Below are positions 15,236 through 23,499 of a stretch of DNA of 64,000 bases, piece after piece (positions within the stretch are counted from its first letter, which is position 1; each line of letters opens with the position of its first letter). Origin of the DNA: Paludibacteraceae bacterium (GTDB lineage: Bacteria; Bacteroidota; Bacteroidia; Bacteroidales; Paludibacteraceae); NCBI GenBank assembly GCA_017450435.1, contig JAFSTO010000068.1:62001-126000 (forward strand), read 5' to 3'. Made by a program: the position numbers and the translations under genes. The notes beneath the pieces were generated by a model. The model was not told where the DNA came from, ran no database searches, and was given only the letters and a program-made list of their open reading frames with translations.

Positions 15236-16099
15236 ATGATAACCGCAAAGATAATAGTATGCTGCCATAAGCAGGATGTGATGGCAAAACAAGAGCCTTA
15301 CATGCCAGTGCATGTAGGTAAAACACTTTCAGAGGTTGAGTTGGGCATTCAGCCGGATAATGAGGGCGAGAATATATCTGCCAAAAACCGCAGTTATTGT
15401 GAGCTGACCGGATTGTATTGGGCGTGGAAGAACTTGAAGGACGTGGATGTGATAGGTCTATGTCATTACCGCAGATATATAGATTTCCATAATCAGTGTG
15501 ATACCGTGATGCCGGAGACTCCTTTCAAAACAGAAGATTTTGATAAAATAGATTTGAGTATTCCAGCTGATGTGTTTGAAAACCTGCATGACGGAGAGGC
15601 GTATGTGGCAAAACCGCGTTACTATCGTCATTCTCTCTATGATGATTATTGCATCGCGCATATATCAGATGATATACGCACATTGGAAGAATATATCATG
15701 ACTACCCAGCCGGAAGATATTCGAGAGGCATGGTTTGAGTATATGCACCGCGGTTGTCAATTGCGGCACTATAACATGTTCATCATGACATGGCGTGATT
15801 TTGATGCCTATTGCTCATGGCTATTCCCGCTACTTGCAGAGATGGAGAAACAAATAGACATAACGCATTATTCTCCTGTTCAAGGACGTATTTGGGGCTA
15901 TATGGCAGAACGGTTGATGAATGTATGGCTGTTGGCTAAAGGATTCAAACTTCACGAAAAACCGGTAATCTGGTTCAATGACTATCCCGGCAATGCCTCG
16001 CGCAGTCATCTCAAATATTATCGTAACTTATTCCGCAGTAAATTGGCATTGGCTATCACACGCGGTGAATATAAAAATTTCAAGAAATCATGGCAGTAA
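15236..16099 (+). CDS. DUF4422 family capsular glycosyltransferase-like protein
   Basis: 287 residues. The DUF4422 signature is clear: AKIIVCCHKQ at the start, MPVHVGKTL, NISAKNRSYCELTGLYWAWKN near residue 45 and GLCHYRRYIDF near residue 75. Later come the YSPVQGRIWGYMAERLMNVWL and a basic C-terminus. The family is found in LPS and capsule clusters and is treated as a glycosyltransferase; the reaction is not defined. Its end overlaps the next GT2 start by 10 bases, so the two are one operon. Confidence 0.85.
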   Translation: MITAKIIVCCHKQDVMAKQEPYMPVHVGKTLSEVELGIQPDNEGENISAKNRSYCELTGLYWAWKNLKDVDVIGLCHYRRYIDFHNQCDTVMPETPFKTEDFDKIDLSIPADVFENLHDGEAYVAKPRYYRHSLYDDYCIAHISDDIRTLEEYIMTTQPEDIREAWFEYMHRGCQLRHYNMFIMTWRDFDAYCSWLFPLLAEMEKQIDITHYSPVQGRIWGYMAERLMNVWLLAKGFKLHEKPVIWFNDYPGNASRSHLKYYRNLFRSKLALAITRGEYKNFKKSWQ

Positions 16100-17049
16100 A
16101 AAATAGAACCCTTATTTCTGTTATCATCCCTTCCTATAACCGCGCAGATACGGTAGGAATGACAATAGACAGCATCCTCGCACAGAAAGTGGATGCAGAT
16201 ATTGAGATTGTCATTGGCGACGATTGCTCGACGGATAATGCGCGTGAGGTATTGGAACAATACCGGCAGAAATACCCGGACATCATCCGTCTTTTCCTTC
16301 GTGAGCAGAATATGGGATTAGGTGCTAACTGGGCTCAATGCGTCAAGGATTGTTGTGGGGAGTTCATCTGTAATTGCGACAATGATGACTATTGGCATAA
16401 TCCGAATAAGTTGCAACTTCAGTTGGATTACATGCGTGCCTATCCGGAGTGTAACATCCTCATTACGAACCATCGTACGCATAATCGTTCTACAGGGGAG
16501 ATAAAGGAGTGTAAAGCAAATATAGACCATACGGATATACAGCAATCCATGTGGGGAGAAAGTCATTTCTGCAATGCTACTATCATGTACCGGGCCGATT
16601 TCATGAAAGCGCATTTAGATCTGGATGAGTTCATCAAGCGCCGTTTGTCCTTGCAGGATTGGCCCGCATGGGTGATACTGACGGCTTATACGGATATTGA
16701 TGTACTGCCCGAATCAACAGCGACCTTTGGCATTGAGACAGTGTCTATTACTCGTCCTGATTCTGTAGAACGTCTTGCAAAACGCTATAAGGGAGACAAG
16801 GAAGTATGTCGCTATTTGGGAGAACTCTTCCCCGAGAAGTTTCCCTTTACAGACGAGGATTGGGACAACTATGCCAATGGGCGTTTGTGTGCAAAAGCTT
16901 TTGATGTAAATGATTTTGAGTCAGCTAAACGGTATGGAAAAGAATGTACCGCTCTTAGTCCCTTTAAGCGTCTTGCATCTCAAAATGAATACATATTCCG
17001 CCTGTTCATCAAGTTGCGCACATGGAAACGGATTTTCAAAAATAAGTAG
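16090..17049 (+). CDS. Glycosyltransferase family 2
   Basis: 319 residues. SVIIPSYNRADTVGMTIDSI is near the N-terminus, IVIGDDCSTDNAREVL follows, and FICNCDNDDYWHNPNKL holds the metal-binding D-x-D near residue 95. The C-terminal half is acceptor-specific and not recognisable. It overlaps the DUF4422 gene by 10 bases. Codon use looks like that gene and unlike the AT-rich GT2/GT4 pair at 12833-14898, which points to a different origin. Confidence 0.88.
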   Translation: MAVKNRTLISVIIPSYNRADTVGMTIDSILAQKVDADIEIVIGDDCSTDNAREVLEQYRQKYPDIIRLFLREQNMGLGANWAQCVKDCCGEFICNCDNDDYWHNPNKLQLQLDYMRAYPECNILITNHRTHNRSTGEIKECKANIDHTDIQQSMWGESHFCNATIMYRADFMKAHLDLDEFIKRRLSLQDWPAWVILTAYTDIDVLPESTATFGIETVSITRPDSVERLAKRYKGDKEVCRYLGELFPEKFPFTDEDWDNYANGRLCAKAFDVNDFESAKRYGKECTALSPFKRLASQNEYIFRLFIKLRTWKRIFKNK

Positions 17050-17051
17050 CT

Positions 17052-17270
17052 ATGTCCAATTTTGCTAAGCAATTCGCCTCAACTATCCGTTTCTGGTGTC
17101 AGGAAATCAAACTCCGCCGCACGGAAAACGCGGAGTGGGAACAAATAGAAGATGAAGCCTTTGCCGGAAAGACCCATCCCATGGCAGGTCTTGGCTATTA
17201 CATGACCATGAGGCACAACCGCAAGGAACGAAAACGGATACATGAGGAAGAAATAACAAAGATAAGTTAA
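17052..17270 (+). CDS. Small hypothetical protein at the end of the capsule cluster
   Basis: 72 residues, strongly charged (KLRRTENAEWEQIEDEAFAG, then MRHNRKERKRIHEEE). No signal peptide or membrane segment. It starts two bases after the GT2 stop, which supports it being translated. I do not recognise a family. A hairpin follows at 17351. Confidence 0.55.
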   Translation: MSNFAKQFASTIRFWCQEIKLRRTENAEWEQIEDEAFAGKTHPMAGLGYYMTMRHNRKERKRIHEEEITKIS

Positions 17271-17350
17271 AGAATAGGTGTGATTACACCAACGGGCAAA
17301 ACGCCATTGAATATGTCTGTCTGTGTACGATTCTCAGTAAGTACACACTA

Positions 17351-17381
17351 CAGCAGGACTCCGTGAGGCGTCCTGTTGGTT
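17351..17381 (+). terminator. Probable terminator of the capsule operon
   Basis: CAGCAGGAC (17351-17359) pairs with GTCCTGTTG (17370-17378), nine pairs with one G-U, loop of ten, followed by a short T-rich stretch. It lies 80 bases after the last capsule-strand gene. Confidence 0.5.
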
Positions 17382-17434
17382 TATAAAGAGTAAATATCTA
17401 CAACGAGCATTATGCGGGACCTTCCGCAAAGTGC

Positions 17435-17445
17435 TCTTTGACATA
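17435..17445 (+). promoter_or_regulatory. boxA-like motif TCTTTGACATA, second copy
   Basis: Within GTGCTCTTTGACATA, close to boxA TGCTCTTTAACA. It follows a small hairpin (17413-17428) and lies 19 bases before the stop codon of the leftward ATPase, the same arrangement as at 8625. Confidence 0.45.
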
Positions 17446-17463
17446 TTTAGATAGAACAAAAGA

Positions 17464-18798
17464 CTATATCAGTCCTACCATATATATCGGCAATATCGTC
17501 GTTTCTTTATCATGCCGCAAATCTTTCGTGCAAACAACATACCTGTTGCCTATGCGCGAGGAGAATTTCTCGCAGAAAGTGTCAAGCGACACGTGCGATT
17601 TGTAACTTGCAGACTTGACTTCTATCGGACAAATTTTTGCACCTCGCGACAAGAGAAAATCAACCTCGTAATTGTGCCGCTCGTCCTTTGCCCATGTATA
17701 GAAATAGAGGTTGTTTCCACTGCTGCGTAGCATCTGCGCGGCAAGGTTTTCGTAAATATATCCTAAGTTTGCAGGTAAACGGTCAGCAAGCAGTTTGTCA
17801 TACAGCACATTCTCCGTGAAACTCTTATCCCAGAACGCAAGTGTCACCATCAATCCGGTGTCGCCTACATACATCTTCATTCGGCTTCGGTCTTCACTCA
17901 ATGGCAGACCTACATTCGGGTCGGATGTATGGTAAGCAATGTTCACTGTCTTGCTGTCCTCCAAAGCTATCAGCAAATCTTCCATCTTGTCTGCTCCGAC
18001 ACCCTTGATGATGGCTGTCGGATAGAAACGTCCGACACCACGTGATAGCATGGTAGGTATGGCTTGGTATAACCTGCCTATTTTGCCGTTCTTGTCTATC
18101 TTACGGAAGTCATCGAAATACAAGTTCAATATCTTACGCTTTACTATATCAACCGAGCGCAAGTTCTTTGTGTTCAGATATTCGCTTACCGCTTGCGGCA
18201 TGCCACCCACAAGCATATACAACCGCAAGTCGCGCATAGACTGCCGATTAAGGTCATCGCCCATGGAACGACCGGTCTCTAATTGTTTCCGCAGTAGAGA
18301 GATAGTAGCCGTATCACCCATAGCCCAACGGAACTCTTCGTAATCCATCGGGTATATCTCTATCCGGTCCTCTTCACTGGGGATGGTGATATTCTCGGTG
18401 TTTTGCTTGATACTGATGAGCGAACCTGTTTCTATATAGTCATATCGTCCGTCTTGCACCAAGTACTTGATGGCTTGTCGAGCCATAGGGCATTTCTGCA
18501 CCTCATCGAAGATTATCACCGACTCACGCTGATATAAGGTGGTGTGATAGGTTCGTTGCAGAAAGAGAAAGATGTAATCCAAATCCATCAAGTCATCAAA
18601 CAAATGCCGCACTCGCTCCGAGGCTTTGTTGAAGTCAATCAAGATATACGACTTGTACTCGCGCTTGGCAAACTCTTCCACAATAGTAGATTTGCCGATA
18701 CTCCTTGCCCCTTCTACAAGCAATGCACTCCTGCCGTCATTCTCCTGCTTCCACTGAAGAATTTGCTGATAGATTTTTCGTTGAAAAACATGCTCCAT
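17464..18798 (-). CDS. AAA_14 / DUF4143 ATPase
   Basis: 444 residues from the ATG at 18798 (MEHVFQRKIYQQILQW); the frame extends 19 codons upstream into the promoter, so the later start is preferred. Walker A is VEGARSIGKST near residue 29 and Walker B is VIIFDEVQK near 96, the AAA_14 pattern. LMVGGMPQAV-like text appears as LVGGMPQAVSEYL, and the C-terminal DUF4143 part has NYEVDFLLSRGAKICPIEVKSA with a D...E-x-K nuclease-like pattern. The family is widespread in Bacteroidales and unexplained. It is oriented against the capsule genes and probably expressed alone. Confidence 0.85.
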   Translation of the reverse strand: MEHVFQRKIYQQILQWKQENDGRSALLVEGARSIGKSTIVEEFAKREYKSYILIDFNKASERVRHLFDDLMDLDYIFLFLQRTYHTTLYQRESVIIFDEVQKCPMARQAIKYLVQDGRYDYIETGSLISIKQNTENITIPSEEDRIEIYPMDYEEFRWAMGDTATISLLRKQLETGRSMGDDLNRQSMRDLRLYMLVGGMPQAVSEYLNTKNLRSVDIVKRKILNLYFDDFRKIDKNGKIGRLYQAIPTMLSRGVGRFYPTAIIKGVGADKMEDLLIALEDSKTVNIAYHTSDPNVGLPLSEDRSRMKMYVGDTGLMVTLAFWDKSFTENVLYDKLLADRLPANLGYIYENLAAQMLRSSGNNLYFYTWAKDERHNYEVDFLLSRGAKICPIEVKSASYKSHVSLDTFCEKFSSRIGNRYVVCTKDLRHDKETTILPIYMVGLI

Positions 18799-18824
18799 GA
18801 TTATCTTCTTTTCAAAAAACGCTG

Positions 18825-18856
18825 CAAAGACATTAAAAATAAATGACATATCCAAA
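18825..18856 (-). promoter_or_regulatory. Promoter of the AAA_14 ATPase, within inverted repeat
   Basis: On the minus strand TTTG (18853-18856), 20 bases, then TGTCTTTG (18825-18832). The -33 element and spacer lie inside the 44-bp repeat shared with the glf promoter; the -7 differs at one consensus base. Confidence 0.6.
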
Positions 18857-18877
18857 TGAAGAAAACGATTTTTCTAT
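18834..18877 (-). repeat. 44-bp inverted repeat, left copy
   Basis: Identical over 44 bases to 19455-19498 on the opposite strand. Read leftward it begins ATAGAAAAATCGTTTTC and includes CATTTGGATATGTC. It supplies the upstream promoter part for the ATPase at 17464. Confidence 0.9.
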
Positions 18878-18971
18878 CTTTCCCGGATGTTTTTATCCCC
18901 AAAATACTATTAATCCCGCCTATTTGCAGTATGAAATTGCTATTTGTCCCCAAAGTATTTGTTCTGTCTAA

Positions 18972-19175
18972 ATATGTCCTATAATTGCCATAGCCAAGGA
19001 CTTCATCTATACACACCTCAATGTTTATCGTTATTACATCGGTCGTCCGGGACAGTCGTTTGACCCCAAAGTGCGTGCCGTGCGGGCAGCGGACGATGTG
19101 ACCAAAGTGCTTACATTCCTTTTGGACAGGGTGCGCCGTAACAGGCATGTCGTTCCCAAATTTTGCATGGTTTAA
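18972..19175 (+). pseudogene. C-terminal fragment of a family 2 glycosyltransferase
   Basis: An open stretch without a good start encodes THLNVYRYYIGRPGQSFDPK followed by DDVTKVLTFLLDR, and ends with TAA at 19173. The Y-R-Y-x-I-G-R-x-G-Q-S pattern is typical of the C-terminal part of GT2 proteins of the type truncated at 14903. It may be the other end of that gene, separated by about 4 kb. There is no catalytic domain here. Confidence 0.55.
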
Positions 19176-19225
19176 AATCCATGCATTCAAACAACGATGT
19201 GCAAGATATATTAAACGAAAACAGA

Positions 19226-19408
19226 ATGACAAATAAACAACCAATGTTCAAGTACACGAAACGCCTCATTGCTGAAATCAGTTTTCAGTTGGACGAATTG
19301 AAATGGGATAAGAAATAGGAAAAAGAAATCAACCAAGTAGGTGGTTACTCCGGTCATGACAGTATGGGCGGTTACAAATACAAGGGAGAAACAGCATATC
19401 AATTCTAA
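19226..19408 (+). pseudogene. Small ORF split by an in-frame stop
   Basis: ATG at 19226 opens MTNKQPMFKYTKRLIAEISF and meets TAG at 19316-19318 after 30 codons. The same frame continues 29 codons with a plausible sequence (GGYSGHDSMGGYKYKG) to TAA at 19406. Read through, it would be about 60 residues. No family recognised. The 30-residue product alone could also be the real gene. Confidence 0.4.
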
Positions 19409-19454
19409 GAATATCGGAAAAATAGCAAATTCCGAATAAAAACAACGAGAAAAA

Positions 19455-19498
19455 ATAGAAAAATCGTTTTCTTCATTTGGATATGTCATTTATTTTTA
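19455..19498 (+). repeat. 44-bp inverted repeat, right copy
   Basis: Perfect inverted partner of 18834-18877. It provides the -33 element and most of the spacer of the glf promoter. The 577 bases between the copies hold two gene remnants. Confidence 0.9.
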
Positions 19499-19507
19499 GT
19501 AGTTTTG
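19476..19507 (+). promoter_or_regulatory. Promoter of glf
   Basis: TTTG (19476-19479), 20 bases, then TAGTTTTG (19500-19507), a full match to the Bacteroidetes consensus. The start codon of glf is 93 bases further on. Confidence 0.7.
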
Positions 19508-19599
19508 CAACGAAAATAAAAACAGCGCAAATAAATCAGCTCAACGCACCGAGCACAAGCGACTCACATAAAAAACGAAACAACTAAATAAAAAGTGAT

Positions 19600-20733
19600 A
19601 TGCATTACGATTATCTCATAGTCGGCTCCGGACTGTTCGGGGCAACGTTTGCCTATCGTGCAAAGCTGGCCGGCAAGAAATGTTTGGTTATAGACAAGCG
19701 TCCGCACCTTGGCGGAAACGTGTATTGCGAGTTGACGGAAGGTATTAACGTACATAAATACGGTGCGCACATCTTCCATACCTCCAACAAAGAAGTTTGG
19801 GACTTCGTTAACTCACTCGTGCCGTTCAACCGATACACCAATTGTCCGGTAGCTAACTATCACGGAGAGTTGTACAACCTGCCGTTCAACATGAATACCT
19901 TCTCACAACTATGGGGAGTACGTACCCCGGATGAAGCAAAGGCAAAAATAGAAGAGCAGCGTGCCGAAGCACTGGCTGCACTCAACGGACGCGAACCGGC
20001 TAATCTGGAAGAACAAGCATTGTGCTTGGTAGGCAAAGACATCTTCTTCAAGCTCATCAAGGAATATACAGAAAAGCAATGGGGACGCGACTGCAAAGAG
20101 CTGCCGGCATTCATCATCAAACGCTTACCGGTGCGGTTTGTGTTTGACAACAACTATTTCAATGATTCATACCAAGGTATTCCCATTGGCGGCTACAATA
20201 TGCTTATAGATAAACTGTTAGAAAGCGTAGATACGCGCGTCAACTGCGACTTTTTCACTAACAGAGAGGAACTGACTTCTCTCGCAGATAAGATTGTTTA
20301 CACCGGTGCATTGGATGAATATTTCGGCTACCGTTTCGGACGCTTGGATTGGCGAACTGTGACATTCAAAACGCGCATTGAAGACACTCCTAACTATCAA
20401 GGCAATGCGGTCATCAACTACACCTCACACGATGTAGCTTATACGCGCGTAATTGAACACAAGCATTTTGAGATGTTCGGACAAGCGGTTTATGATTGTC
20501 CAAAGACGGTTGTCAGCGAAGAGTACTCCACCGAATACAAACCGGGCATGGAGCAGTTCTATCCTGTAAACGATGAACGGAACAACGCCTTGGCTGACAA
20601 ATACCGTGCACTCGCAGCCGGAGAGACGAATGTAATCTTTGGTGGCCGACTTGCCGAATACAAGTATTACGACATGGCACCTGTCATTGAACGCGCTCTC
20701 GCTGCTGCAGAAGAACAGAACACGGCTGTTTAG
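19600..20733 (+). CDS. glf: UDP-galactopyranose mutase
   Basis: 377 residues, the usual length. It interconverts UDP-galactopyranose and UDP-galactofuranose with reduced FAD, supplying galactofuranose for surface glycans. The FAD-binding start is YLIVGSGLFGATFAYRA, then IDKRPHLGGNVYC and VHKYGAHIFHTSNKEVWDFV, all hallmarks of Glf. The C-terminal NVIFGGRLAEYKYYDM is also typical. It is transcribed from its own promoter and is probably functionally linked to the capsule cluster, although a gap of remnants separates them. Confidence 0.96.
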   Translation: MHYDYLIVGSGLFGATFAYRAKLAGKKCLVIDKRPHLGGNVYCELTEGINVHKYGAHIFHTSNKEVWDFVNSLVPFNRYTNCPVANYHGELYNLPFNMNTFSQLWGVRTPDEAKAKIEEQRAEALAALNGREPANLEEQALCLVGKDIFFKLIKEYTEKQWGRDCKELPAFIIKRLPVRFVFDNNYFNDSYQGIPIGGYNMLIDKLLESVDTRVNCDFFTNREELTSLADKIVYTGALDEYFGYRFGRLDWRTVTFKTRIEDTPNYQGNAVINYTSHDVAYTRVIEHKHFEMFGQAVYDCPKTVVSEEYSTEYKPGMEQFYPVNDERNNALADKYRALAAGETNVIFGGRLAEYKYYDMAPVIERALAAAEEQNTAV

Positions 20734-20866
20734 ATATTAGAATACCAGATATGGTCAATATACATAGCCCATATCTGAAAATCAGAGTAGTTCCCGTTTA
20801 TAGAAAACAGCAAGACAAAAAAGAATTATATTTTCAACATTTCTTGCACAATATATTTGATAATCC

Positions 20867-20897
20867 TTGCACAATAAAAAAGAAAGTTGTATCTTTG
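20867..20897 (+). promoter_or_regulatory. Promoter of the ansA-pepD operon
   Basis: TTG (20867-20869), 20 bases, then TATCTTTG (20890-20897), a good Bacteroidetes match, 51 bases before the ansA start. The rest of 20734-20948 is AT-rich and holds nothing else I can support. Confidence 0.75.
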
Positions 20898-20948
20898 CGA
20901 GTAGAATAGCGTAGTATCAACTATTCCATACTCAAAACGACACCCATT

Positions 20949-21986
20949 ATGGCAACTCAAAAAGTGCTTATTATATCCACCGGCGGCACTATCTCAATGG
21001 TAAAAGACAAGAAGACCGGTGCCCTGCGTCCAGCTGACTTTGAAGAATTCAAATCATTCATTCCTGAACTTGGCGCGACGGACATTGACGTAGAGTTGCA
21101 CCCCATAGTTCCGTTTATCGACTCCTCCGATGTTGACCCTGACATGTGGTCACAATTGGCACAAACGGTATATGATAATTACGATAAATACGATGGCTTC
21201 GTCATACTTCACGGGACAGACACGATGGCGTACTCTGCCTCTGCTCTATCATTCATGCTGGAGAATCTGAACAAGCCCGTAGTGTTCACCGGTTCACAAC
21301 TTCCTATCGGCGTACCTCGTTCTGATGCACGTGAGAACCTACAGACAGCAATAGAGATTGCCGCAGCCATAGACGAAGATGGTGATGCTATAGTACCGGA
21401 GGTCACTATTTTCTTTGAAGACCGACTGTTTAGAGGAAACAGAACAACCAAGAAAAACGCAGAACACTTCTTCGCTTTCAAGTCATACAACTACCCGCAC
21501 TTAGCCCAAGCCGGAGTGCATATTCACTACTTTCCACATGTCATTTTCTACTGTGACAAACGTCAACCGCTCCGCCTTCATACCGCTATAGACCGCAACA
21601 TTGCCATTCTCAAGCTCTACCCGGGCATAACCAAACAGATGGTACACGCAATCTTACACATTAAAGGCCTTCGAGCCGTGGTGTTAGAGAGTTATGGAGC
21701 CGGCAATGCGCCATCGGCCAAATGGCTGTACAAAGAATTAAAAGATGCTGTTGACAAAGACATCATCATCGTCAACAAAACTCAGTGCATGGCAGGCTCG
21801 GTGGAAATGGGGCGTTACCAAACATCAATCAATCTGCTGAATGCCGGTGTTATTTCCGGGCACGATATCACCACAGAGGCTCTCGTTACAAAACTGATGT
21901 ACCTGCTCGGAGGGCTCGGCACTGACACACCAAGAGTGAAAGAACTGTTAGAGCAGTCGATTTGCGGAGAAATGACAATAGAATAA
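20949..21986 (+). CDS. ansA: Type I L-asparaginase
   Basis: 345 residues; cytoplasmic type I enzymes are about 340-350. It hydrolyses asparagine to aspartate and ammonia. The two catalytic motifs are visible: ISTGGTISM near residue 9 (first Thr) and ILHGTDTMAYSASAL near residue 86 (Thr-Asp pair). VFTGSQLPIG near 110 is also characteristic. No signal peptide, in line with type I. The dipeptidase follows after 21 bases, so the pair probably serves amino acid recovery from peptides. Confidence 0.95.
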   Translation: MATQKVLIISTGGTISMVKDKKTGALRPADFEEFKSFIPELGATDIDVELHPIVPFIDSSDVDPDMWSQLAQTVYDNYDKYDGFVILHGTDTMAYSASALSFMLENLNKPVVFTGSQLPIGVPRSDARENLQTAIEIAAAIDEDGDAIVPEVTIFFEDRLFRGNRTTKKNAEHFFAFKSYNYPHLAQAGVHIHYFPHVIFYCDKRQPLRLHTAIDRNIAILKLYPGITKQMVHAILHIKGLRAVVLESYGAGNAPSAKWLYKELKDAVDKDIIIVNKTQCMAGSVEMGRYQTSINLLNAGVISGHDITTEALVTKLMYLLGGLGTDTPRVKELLEQSICGEMTIE

Positions 21987-22007
21987 CATTAAAGACAAAA
22001 CAGATAT

Positions 22008-23459
22008 ATGAAAATCACAGAACTCCAACCCACGAAAGTTTGGAAACACTTTCATTCCCTCACACAGATTCCCCGTCCTTCCGGCAAACGTAAAGAGATA
22101 GGCGACTTTCTTGCTGCCTATGGTCGCTCACTCGGCCTGGAAACGTTCCAAGACTCAATAGGCAACGTGTTTATCCGCAAGCCTGCCTCTAAAGGTTATG
22201 AGTCTCATCCGGGAGTTATTTTGCAAGCTCACATGGATATGGTGCCTCAGAAAGACAGCGACCGTGTTTTTGACTTTGAAAAAGACCCTATTGAGACCTA
22301 CGTTGATGGCGAGTGGGTTCGTGCCCGCGGCACTACTCTGGGTGCCGATGACGGCATGGGCGTAGCTGCGGCCATGGCCGTTCTCGAGGACAATAGTTTG
22401 CAACACCCTGCTATTGAGGCGTTCTTCACGGTGGATGAGGAGACCGGCATGTATGGAGCAGAAGCATTAGAGGCGGGCGTGCTGCAAGGCAAGACACTTC
22501 TCAACCTCGATTGTGAGACTGAGGGAGAACTCTATATCGGCTGCGCCGGAGGAGTAGATGATACAGCAGTGTTCCATTATACCCCCGTTGCCGTACCTGA
22601 CGGTGATGTGGCAATACAAGTCAGCCTCAGCGGACTACATGGCGGACACTCGGGTTGCGACATACACCTGCAACGGGCTAACGCTATCAAACTGCTATTT
22701 GAGTTCCTAAAAGAAGCCGTATCAGAATACGAGGCACGACTGGCATGCGTACAAGGCGGCTCGCTTAGAAACGCTATTCCACGCGAAGCCACCGCACTAC
22801 TCACCGTGCCGGCGGGAGGCAAAGACGAACTGCTGGAACTGGTGGATTTTTACGAAGACCTCTTTATCAAAGAGTATGACGGTGTGGAGGATAATATTCA
22901 CCTCATCGCCACAGATTATGATGTTGCGAAAGTGGATGGTCTGCTGCCTGAAGACACACAAGACTTCCTCATACATGCCATCACTATTTGTCCGCACGGT
23001 GTTTATCGTATGATACCTGAGATACCGGACGTTGTTGAAACAAGCAACAACCTCGCGATGATTGTCACAGAGAAAGACAAGATTACAATCTCCTGTCTCA
23101 CCCGTTCTTCTGTTGAATCACGTAAGGAAGAACTACAGGAGGTGATTGACTCATGCTTCCGCATGGCCGGCGCAGACATTACTTTCAGTGGTAGTTATCC
23201 CGGCTGGAAACCTAACACCAACTCACGCATTTTGGAAACGATGCAGAAAGTATATAACGACGAGTTTGGCAAAGAACCGCGTGTAATGACTATACACGCC
23301 GGATTGGAATGTGGAATTATCGGAAAAAACTATCCGGGTATGGACATGATATCATTTGGTCCGACCATTGTTCACCCGCATAGTCCATCAGAAGCTGTTA
23401 ATATAGAAAGCGTTGGGAAGTTCTATCATCTTTTGCTTGCCACGCTCAAACAACTATAA
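22008..23459 (+). CDS. pepD: Aminoacyl-histidine dipeptidase (M20 family)
   Basis: 483 residues, standard for PepD. It splits Xaa-His and other dipeptides in the cytoplasm with two zinc ions. Metal-site motifs are in order: LQAHMDMVPQK near residue 74, LGADDGMGVAAAMA near 110, TVDEETGMYGAEAL near 140 (general base Glu in EE) and LNLDCE near 165. The lid-domain motif GLHGGHSGCDIH and the C-terminal HAGLECGIIG complete the family picture. Co-transcribed with ansA. Confidence 0.95.
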   Translation: MKITELQPTKVWKHFHSLTQIPRPSGKRKEIGDFLAAYGRSLGLETFQDSIGNVFIRKPASKGYESHPGVILQAHMDMVPQKDSDRVFDFEKDPIETYVDGEWVRARGTTLGADDGMGVAAAMAVLEDNSLQHPAIEAFFTVDEETGMYGAEALEAGVLQGKTLLNLDCETEGELYIGCAGGVDDTAVFHYTPVAVPDGDVAIQVSLSGLHGGHSGCDIHLQRANAIKLLFEFLKEAVSEYEARLACVQGGSLRNAIPREATALLTVPAGGKDELLELVDFYEDLFIKEYDGVEDNIHLIATDYDVAKVDGLLPEDTQDFLIHAITICPHGVYRMIPEIPDVVETSNNLAMIVTEKDKITISCLTRSSVESRKEELQEVIDSCFRMAGADITFSGSYPGWKPNTNSRILETMQKVYNDEFGKEPRVMTIHAGLECGIIGKNYPGMDMISFGPTIVHPHSPSEAVNIESVGKFYHLLLATLKQL

Positions 23460-23499
23460 ATGACAAACAACAACTGAAAACCGCTCAAAGTTCACCGTT

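Noticed and set aside
18834..19498. Classical invertible capsule promoter
   Set aside because: The promoter elements lie in the repeats and face outward, so inversion would not switch either gene off; kept only as an inverted repeat of interest.
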